From: Sporobolomyces roseus
Taxonomy: Eukaryota; Basidiomycota; Microbotryomycetes; Sporidiobolales; Sporidiobolaceae
Direction: 5' to 3'
NCBI GenBank assembly: GCA_016617785.1
Contig: JADILM010000005.1
Span: 992,001 to 1,056,000, forward strand
DNA: 64,000 bases
Positions 58,999-64,000 of the stretch are shown here, piece after piece (the first letter of the stretch is position 1; the number at the start of each line of letters is the position of its first letter). The position numbers were made by a program, and so were the translations under genes. The notes under the pieces are model-generated. The model was not told the DNA's origin. It saw nothing but the letters and a program-made list of their open reading frames with translations, and searched no databases.

Positions 58999-60030
58999 AT
59001 GACCCCCGATCTCTCGACGGATATTCTTCGGATGATTCTCGAAGACGTCGTCGAAAAAGAGTCGCTCGCTCAATGCTGCCTCGCATCAAAAGCTCTACTT
59101 TCCGTCGCTCGTCCGCTTCTCTACCGCAGTATCGACGTTATGATCCACTTCGAGGAGGATTGGTCAAACTACGATGCGATCGATGAACCTTGGGCGGATG
59201 TGGTCTTCGAATTGGTTCCGCAATCGGCTTCATTGCTCGGATCTTTGAAAGGACATTCCAACTTGGTCAGTTTGATTCAGGAGGTGTCATTCACCTGTGT
59301 GGAGCAGAAGCATAGAAAGTACTTTGGCTCGTTGGGAGATTCGACGGATGTATTGGAGGAAATCATCAAGCTTGTTCCGACTTTGTCAGAAGTTACGCTT
59401 GTCGACCCAGTCAACTTCAGTGACGTCGATGCCGTAGTCCGCACGCTTCAACAGAGGAGTTCTCAGAACGTCAACCTTCATCTCGTACTCCTCAAACCGT
59501 TTTCGAAGGCGGCAGCACACTGGAATTTGAACGCCGCCTACTCGAGCATCAAGACCAACAATGGCAGCTTGACTCTTCACGACACTCTTGACAGAATTCT
59601 CCCTGCGACTCGCTCTCTCGTGCTCGAATGCTCGACAAATATGCACAAGTTCTCGCTTTCGAAATTCTCAGGCCTCGAACGCCTCGAATTGGTCTCTGTC
59701 ACTCCCTCGATCACTGGCGCATTCTCACTCAGTGGCATCTTCACGAATCTGAAACGTCTCTCCAAACTCAAATCCCTTGTCATTTCCGGTTCTCCTTCTC
59801 CCACTCTCGACCTCATGCTCTCTCCCGCTGGAATCGTCAAATCAGTTCCCTCTTCTCTCGTCATCCTTTCGATCAAAGTCGACGTTGGAGTCGACAAGAT
59901 TCGTAGGCTGGTCAAGAGTTTTCCGATGGCGACAAAGATTGAAACGCTGGGAATTTGTTCGCTCGAAGGGAATTTTGCGGAACTTGAGATGGAGTGCGAA
60001 AGGAGGAGGATCAATCTAGCACTTGCATGA
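58999..60030 (+). CDS. F-box protein with leucine-rich segments (copy C)
   Basis: Single coding exon from MTPDLSTDILRMILEDV, 343 aa. The longer open frame from 58891 crosses the probable 5' UTR splice acceptor at about 58932 and was not used. The F-box reads ILRMILEDVVEKESLAQCCLASKALLSVARPLLYRSI. The body has Leu-rich segments (LSEVTLVDPVNFSDVDAVVRTL, LERLELVSV, LKRLSKLKSLVIS, SLVILSIKV). It occupies the position relative to B' that copy A occupies relative to B, and shares copy A's upstream DNA, yet its protein is strongly diverged from copy A. Likely an SCF substrate receptor; target unknown. Confidence 0.78.
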   Translation: MTPDLSTDILRMILEDVVEKESLAQCCLASKALLSVARPLLYRSIDVMIHFEEDWSNYDAIDEPWADVVFELVPQSASLLGSLKGHSNLVSLIQEVSFTCVEQKHRKYFGSLGDSTDVLEEIIKLVPTLSEVTLVDPVNFSDVDAVVRTLQQRSSQNVNLHLVLLKPFSKAAAHWNLNAAYSSIKTNNGSLTLHDTLDRILPATRSLVLECSTNMHKFSLSKFSGLERLELVSVTPSITGAFSLSGIFTNLKRLSKLKSLVISGSPSPTLDLMLSPAGIVKSVPSSLVILSIKVDVGVDKIRRLVKSFPMATKIETLGICSLEGNFAELEMECERRRINLALA

Positions 60031-60705
60031 TCGAGTGTTTTAGCTTAGGCTTCAGGTGAGTACTCTCGCTTCTACTCCTTCTCTGATAGAGATTGACATC
60101 GCTTGATTGAGAATGATCGAAGTCAGTTTCGTTAGTACCAAAGAAAGGGGATTCGCAGGTCGTCACCCTCAGTTTGTTTGTCAGATGGTGTACTTCGCTG
60201 CAAAGCGACCCAGGGAAGATGGGTGTATTGATATAGTACCAAGGGTTTTTGTCGAGGTTGTGTTTTCGTTAAAATCTGTTCGTAATTGTCTGTTCTGTTT
60301 CAACGAGTTCAAGGAGGACCTGTCGTTGTATACCACGAAAAAGCCTCGTAATTACTTCAGGGAAGCTTCGAGCGCGAAGTGAACCCCGAGTGTAAGTTGC
60401 TTGCGAGATCGCTCGGAAAAGCGAAACCTCTCTTTGACGGATTTCACCTTTCATCTGGCTTTTTCTGGCGCTTGATAGCTCAGGCTTCTATTTTGACGGT
60501 ATATCCATGGCTTTGCGAACGCAAGAGGCAGAAGAGCCTGAAATGAGGAGGCGATGTCGCGGCCTTGCGAAGAATTTTAGAGGGTTCGATTTCTCCGCCT
60601 GACTCTCGAAAGGAGTCGTAATCGCTTGCGACTCACTTTTCCGCGTAATCTTCACGCTTTCTCTCTCGTTCGTCTTTCCTTTCCTTCCTGTTCCTTCACC
60701 AAAAG
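60031..60705 (+). other. Intergenic, F-box copy C to BLM10
   Basis: 675 bp. TTGCGAA-type words near 60574 and 60627. A 91-codon frame at 60107-60382 has no recognisable features. Probably 3' region and BLM10 promoter. Confidence 0.45.
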
Positions 60706-63700
60706 ATGAGAGACTCAGGCTCACCCAACTTCTCTAACTCTCCCTCCTCCGAAACTACAGCTTCTACTCCTCAACCTGCCTTACACAGTACGTTACTCTG
60801 ATCTCTTAGCTGGTGCTCTCAGGATCCAGCAGGCTCTAGCAATCGAGGAGGATGACGAAGTCTAACACTCGTTTGATGAAGTGCAAAGACTCATCGGCGA
60901 CGACTCGAACCCGCTCGATAGAGCTACCAGGGGTACAAGGAGATACTGAAAGGTCACTGGCGGGGAAAGAAAGCTTCACAGTGGGCAGGGAGAGCTGAAC
61001 GACACAGAGATCGATGTGGGGAGCTCTCCAACTACTCTGAAAGCTGACGTTCCTGCTTGCTTGATCTCTTTACAGTGGAAGATGATGCTCTACAAGTCGA
61101 TTCACCAGAACAAGATCCAGTAGACGAAATCGATGATGAAGAAATCGATGACCTTCACCTCCCTGCTACCCCTTCTCCCGCCGTAGAACGAGCAAACCCT
61201 TTCGACTCTCACCGACAAGTAACGAGTCCAACACCGAATGGATCAAACCCGGTTAAGAAGAGGAAAGCAAAATTGGTTAGACCAAAAGAGAAACCGAGAA
61301 ATGAACAGCTCGACTATCCTCAAGCGTTACCTTATGAAGCGGAATCGATCGAAGAGATGGATCATAGGTTGGAAGAGATCGTTAGAAAGTTGATTGATTG
61401 CGTGAAAGCGAAAGACTAGTGAGTATCTCTCTCTCTCACTTCACTCCTTCGCATTTTTTGACTGAACTCTGCGGTCTTCTCTCTTAGCGATGTTGGCTTT
61501 GTTCGTACGTCGTCCTCCACTCTCCTTCTTCCACAGTCACTCGATCTAATTTTGCCTCTGACAGAATGGAATCATCGACTCGAATGCTGGCTCTCCCTCA
61601 AGTACCCTATGAAGCGAGAACTACGAGCGAAACTTGCCAAGCTCTACTTCGAACTATCCGGTACGCTCTTCTCTACTCATCATCTGCTGCATAAGACCGC
61701 TAATGTCGCTCTTCAACAGTTCTCCCCGGAATGGACGCTCGACTTGTCGATCTCGCTGTCAATCAAGCGATCACTCTCCTCGAGCCCAAGAAGCGTATCG
61801 ACATTTCGGATCTTCAGCTACCTTGGCGACCAATTTATGCGATCCTTGAGAAAGAGTTGTTCCCGAAACAGCGAAAAACTGGAATCACGTAAGTTCATCG
61901 GATCCTCCCTCAGAGTTTGTCGCGACTGATCGCTCGTTTGCGATTACAGGAACGTCTCGACCAATCTCCTCTCGCTCACTGAGTACTCGCAACGTTTCTT
62001 CCCTCCTCATGAGATTCCCTCGATGCTCGCAACATTCCTTCCTCGCCTCTCTCCTACACTCAATTCCGTTCTCGCCACTCAAGCTTTCTGCACTCATTTC
62101 CTCCCGACCTCTCATCCTCAATACTATCTCCCTGCAATCTTCAAGCTCTGGAGCGCATTCAACTCCGACATTTACGACGAGCAATTCCTTGATTTCGCCG
62201 AGCGACTCTCTTTTCAACATCTCGATCCTCGAATCTCTCATCCAGATATCATTCAAGAGTTGAGGGAGATCATACAGGAGAAGGGAGAGTATGTTGATTT
62301 GGCGGACAAACATCCGAAACTCGAGGATCTGCTCAAGGACCCGAGGTACGATGGCGCAGGGAAGGCGTCCAATGAGGGAGCGAGAACACCAGGGGGAAGT
62401 GCGGCTGTACCGAAATGGAAGGGAATCAGGAAGGAAGTAGGTATCTTTACGGATCAACAATTCGCTTTCATTATGACTAAATGTCTTCGAACTATGGGTA
62501 AAACCAACTCGCTTCTTCGATCTCACTTTACTTTCGAGCTGACATACAACTCTGATAGGTGTACCGGTTGGAGGAGGAACTAAAGCTGGAGCTCAAGGCG
62601 TCGCAGCGACAGATTTTGCCGTTTCCGACAGCAGCGCGACTGGTGTAGCTCTCACGATGAAGCGACCAGCCGAGAAGCTTAGCTCTTTCGCAGCAATCAT
62701 CGTCTACTCCATGGCGAACGATGCGAATCCCTCCGGATCGACTCCTTTCGGATCCAAAGTACCGAGTCGAGCTGGATCTCCAGGTCCAGGATCAAAGTCG
62801 AACTCGCACGGTCTACTAGGAGTCGCTACTGCCAACCTTACGAAAGTCAAGAAGGAGCGAACGTTCCTCGCAGGATCGAAAGCGCTCGACGCTCTTGCGA
62901 AACTCATTCAAGCTACCGAGAGTTTCTTCCATCCTAGCAACTACGGTCGATGGGCTCCTATGCTCGTAAGTCCTTGTCCCTATCTGCTTCATATACGCTA
63001 GAATGCTGACCTGAATCTGGCTCGCAGGGTCGATTCCTTCAAAACGTGACTTGGGAATTCTTGAAACGATGGAGAGAAGAGGAGAGGACCGACTGCAAGA
63101 CCCCCTTCGAATGGCGACTCACTCTCGAGATCCGTCGTGAATTCGTCAAGACGATGCGAACTGTCGCACTCCTATCAATGTTCTCTCGAGATCCGATCAC
63201 TATCGCCAACGCTCAATCCGCTCTCAAAACGATGGGACAACTCGAACCTGATCTTATCTTTCCTCCACTTCTTGAACGCGCTTACCCTGCTCTCGAGACG
63301 CTTACCGAGGTGAGTCCACTGGTTATCCTTCTCACTATCTGCTTCTCTGACACTGATCATTTGCACACTCTCCCTCAGACCCATCGTACTACTGCTGCTA
63401 TCACCGCACTATCGACCGTCTCGCCGATTCTCGTCTCTCGCAACATCTACGCTTCCGGTGCAAAGCATCTCCTTCCTCTCCTCGAACTCTGCCTACCCGG
63501 TCTCGACGTCAACGATCCAATCAAGACGATGTCGACAGGTATCTTCGTCCTTCAAGCCTGTTCACAAGTCGTCATCGACGATCTCACTCGTCCTGAAGTT
63601 CAACCAACGTCGCCTCGAAACGACGAGAGCGGCGCTGTCGGAGGTACCTCGACTCCGATGACTCTCGACTACAATGGCGAAGAGCGCAGCAATCTCAAGC

Positions 63701-64000
63701 GTGTTCACAGTCACGCTCGAGTCCCTTCGATCGAATTGGATGCTGGCGAAACCGAGAATGGAGATGGAGTACCCAAATTGAGTCGCGAGGAGGAGGACGA
63801 TGAAGTGAGAACGATGACCGCTGGATTCCCAGATTGGGTCTCTAGCTTCTTCCGAGGCGTCTTGGCTGTGTTCGATGCTCTCCCTGAGCCAGGGAAGGGG
63901 AACAAGAGTGGTGGAAAGATGGAGGATTCGATGACTCAAACTCTCACCGTTCGTGAAGCTCTCTCTTTGCATTCTCTTTTCGCTCGCTTACCCTTTGATG
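60706..64000 (+). CDS. BLM10: Proteasome activator BLM10/PA200, N-terminal part (3' end outside window)
   Basis: Exons 60706-60787, 61076-61418, 61488-61504 (17 nt), 61565-61660, 61720-61888, 61950-62497, 62559-62965, 63028-63309 and 63379->64000. An acidic Ser/Pro-rich N-terminus leads into HEAT-like helices. PA200/Blm10 blocks include WNHRLECWLSLKYPMKRELRAKL, NLLSLTEYSQRFFPPHEI, GRWAPMLGRFLQNVTWEFLKRW and KTMSTGIFVLQACSQVV. The full protein would be about 2000 residues and caps the 20S core particle to stimulate ubiquitin-independent degradation in the nucleus, linked to DNA repair and proteasome assembly. The first intron (288 nt) is unusually long, so an extra small exon may be hidden there. 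Confidence 0.9.

Overview
The window is nuclear DNA from an intron-rich fungus, most likely a basidiomycete yeast. Nearly every gene is cut by 50-80 bp introns with GT(A/G)NGT donors, CTGAC/CTAAC-like branch points and C/T-AG acceptors. Exons are often tiny, genes lie about 0.3-0.6 kb apart on both strands, and the proteins are fungal orthologs. The exact lineage cannot be named from sequence alone. No bacterial, organellar or viral block, rRNA gene, tRNA gene or CRISPR array was recognised. Exon coordinates were spliced by hand and checked for reading-frame continuity.

Layout. 1-2.7 kb: 5' part of SWR1 (minus). 3.0-8.4 kb: four tandem MYND-finger paralogs (plus), with a fifth at 21.3-22.5 kb (minus). 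8.7-20 kb: an unrecognised gene, ERJ5-like J protein, tRNA CCA transferase, MGR2/ROMO1, a DUF676-type hydrolase and a 12-exon MFS transporter. 20.7-21.0 kb: an orphan near-identical copy of part of that transporter. 22.8-29.1 kb: PUT2, a SUR7/PalI-type membrane protein and ISY1. 29.6-34.4 kb: two F-box genes, a hAT-type element and an F-box relic. 34.7-56.5 kb: housekeeping genes SKI8, RRN3, ALE1-like MBOAT, an F-box-like gene, a PhyH dioxygenase, a pirin, SNF7, a four-TM protein, MPE1 and LSC2. 56.8-60 kb: two more F-box genes, the first in an inverted copy of the 30.7-33.6 kb block. 60.7-64 kb: 5' part of BLM10.

How it fits together. The core genes serve chromatin (SWR1), Pol I (RRN3), splicing and 3'-end formation (ISY1, MPE1), RNA decay (SKI8), tRNA maturation (CCA1), ESCRT-III (SNF7), proteasome activation (BLM10), mitochondria (LSC2, PUT2, MGR2) and lipids (ALE1). 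They are not an operon-like pathway. The accessory layer comprises two expanding families (MYND-finger and F-box/LRR-like), segmental duplications and a DNA transposon.

The strongest observation is a 742-bp non-autonomous hAT-like element at 31129-31870. It has an 8-bp target duplication, and a precise empty site survives in the inverted duplicate at 58465-58472. This dates the insertion after the duplication. Other notable items are the five-member MYND family with an unnamed C-terminal region, two inferred GC-AG introns, start codons interrupted or immediately followed by introns, and a 9-nt microexon.
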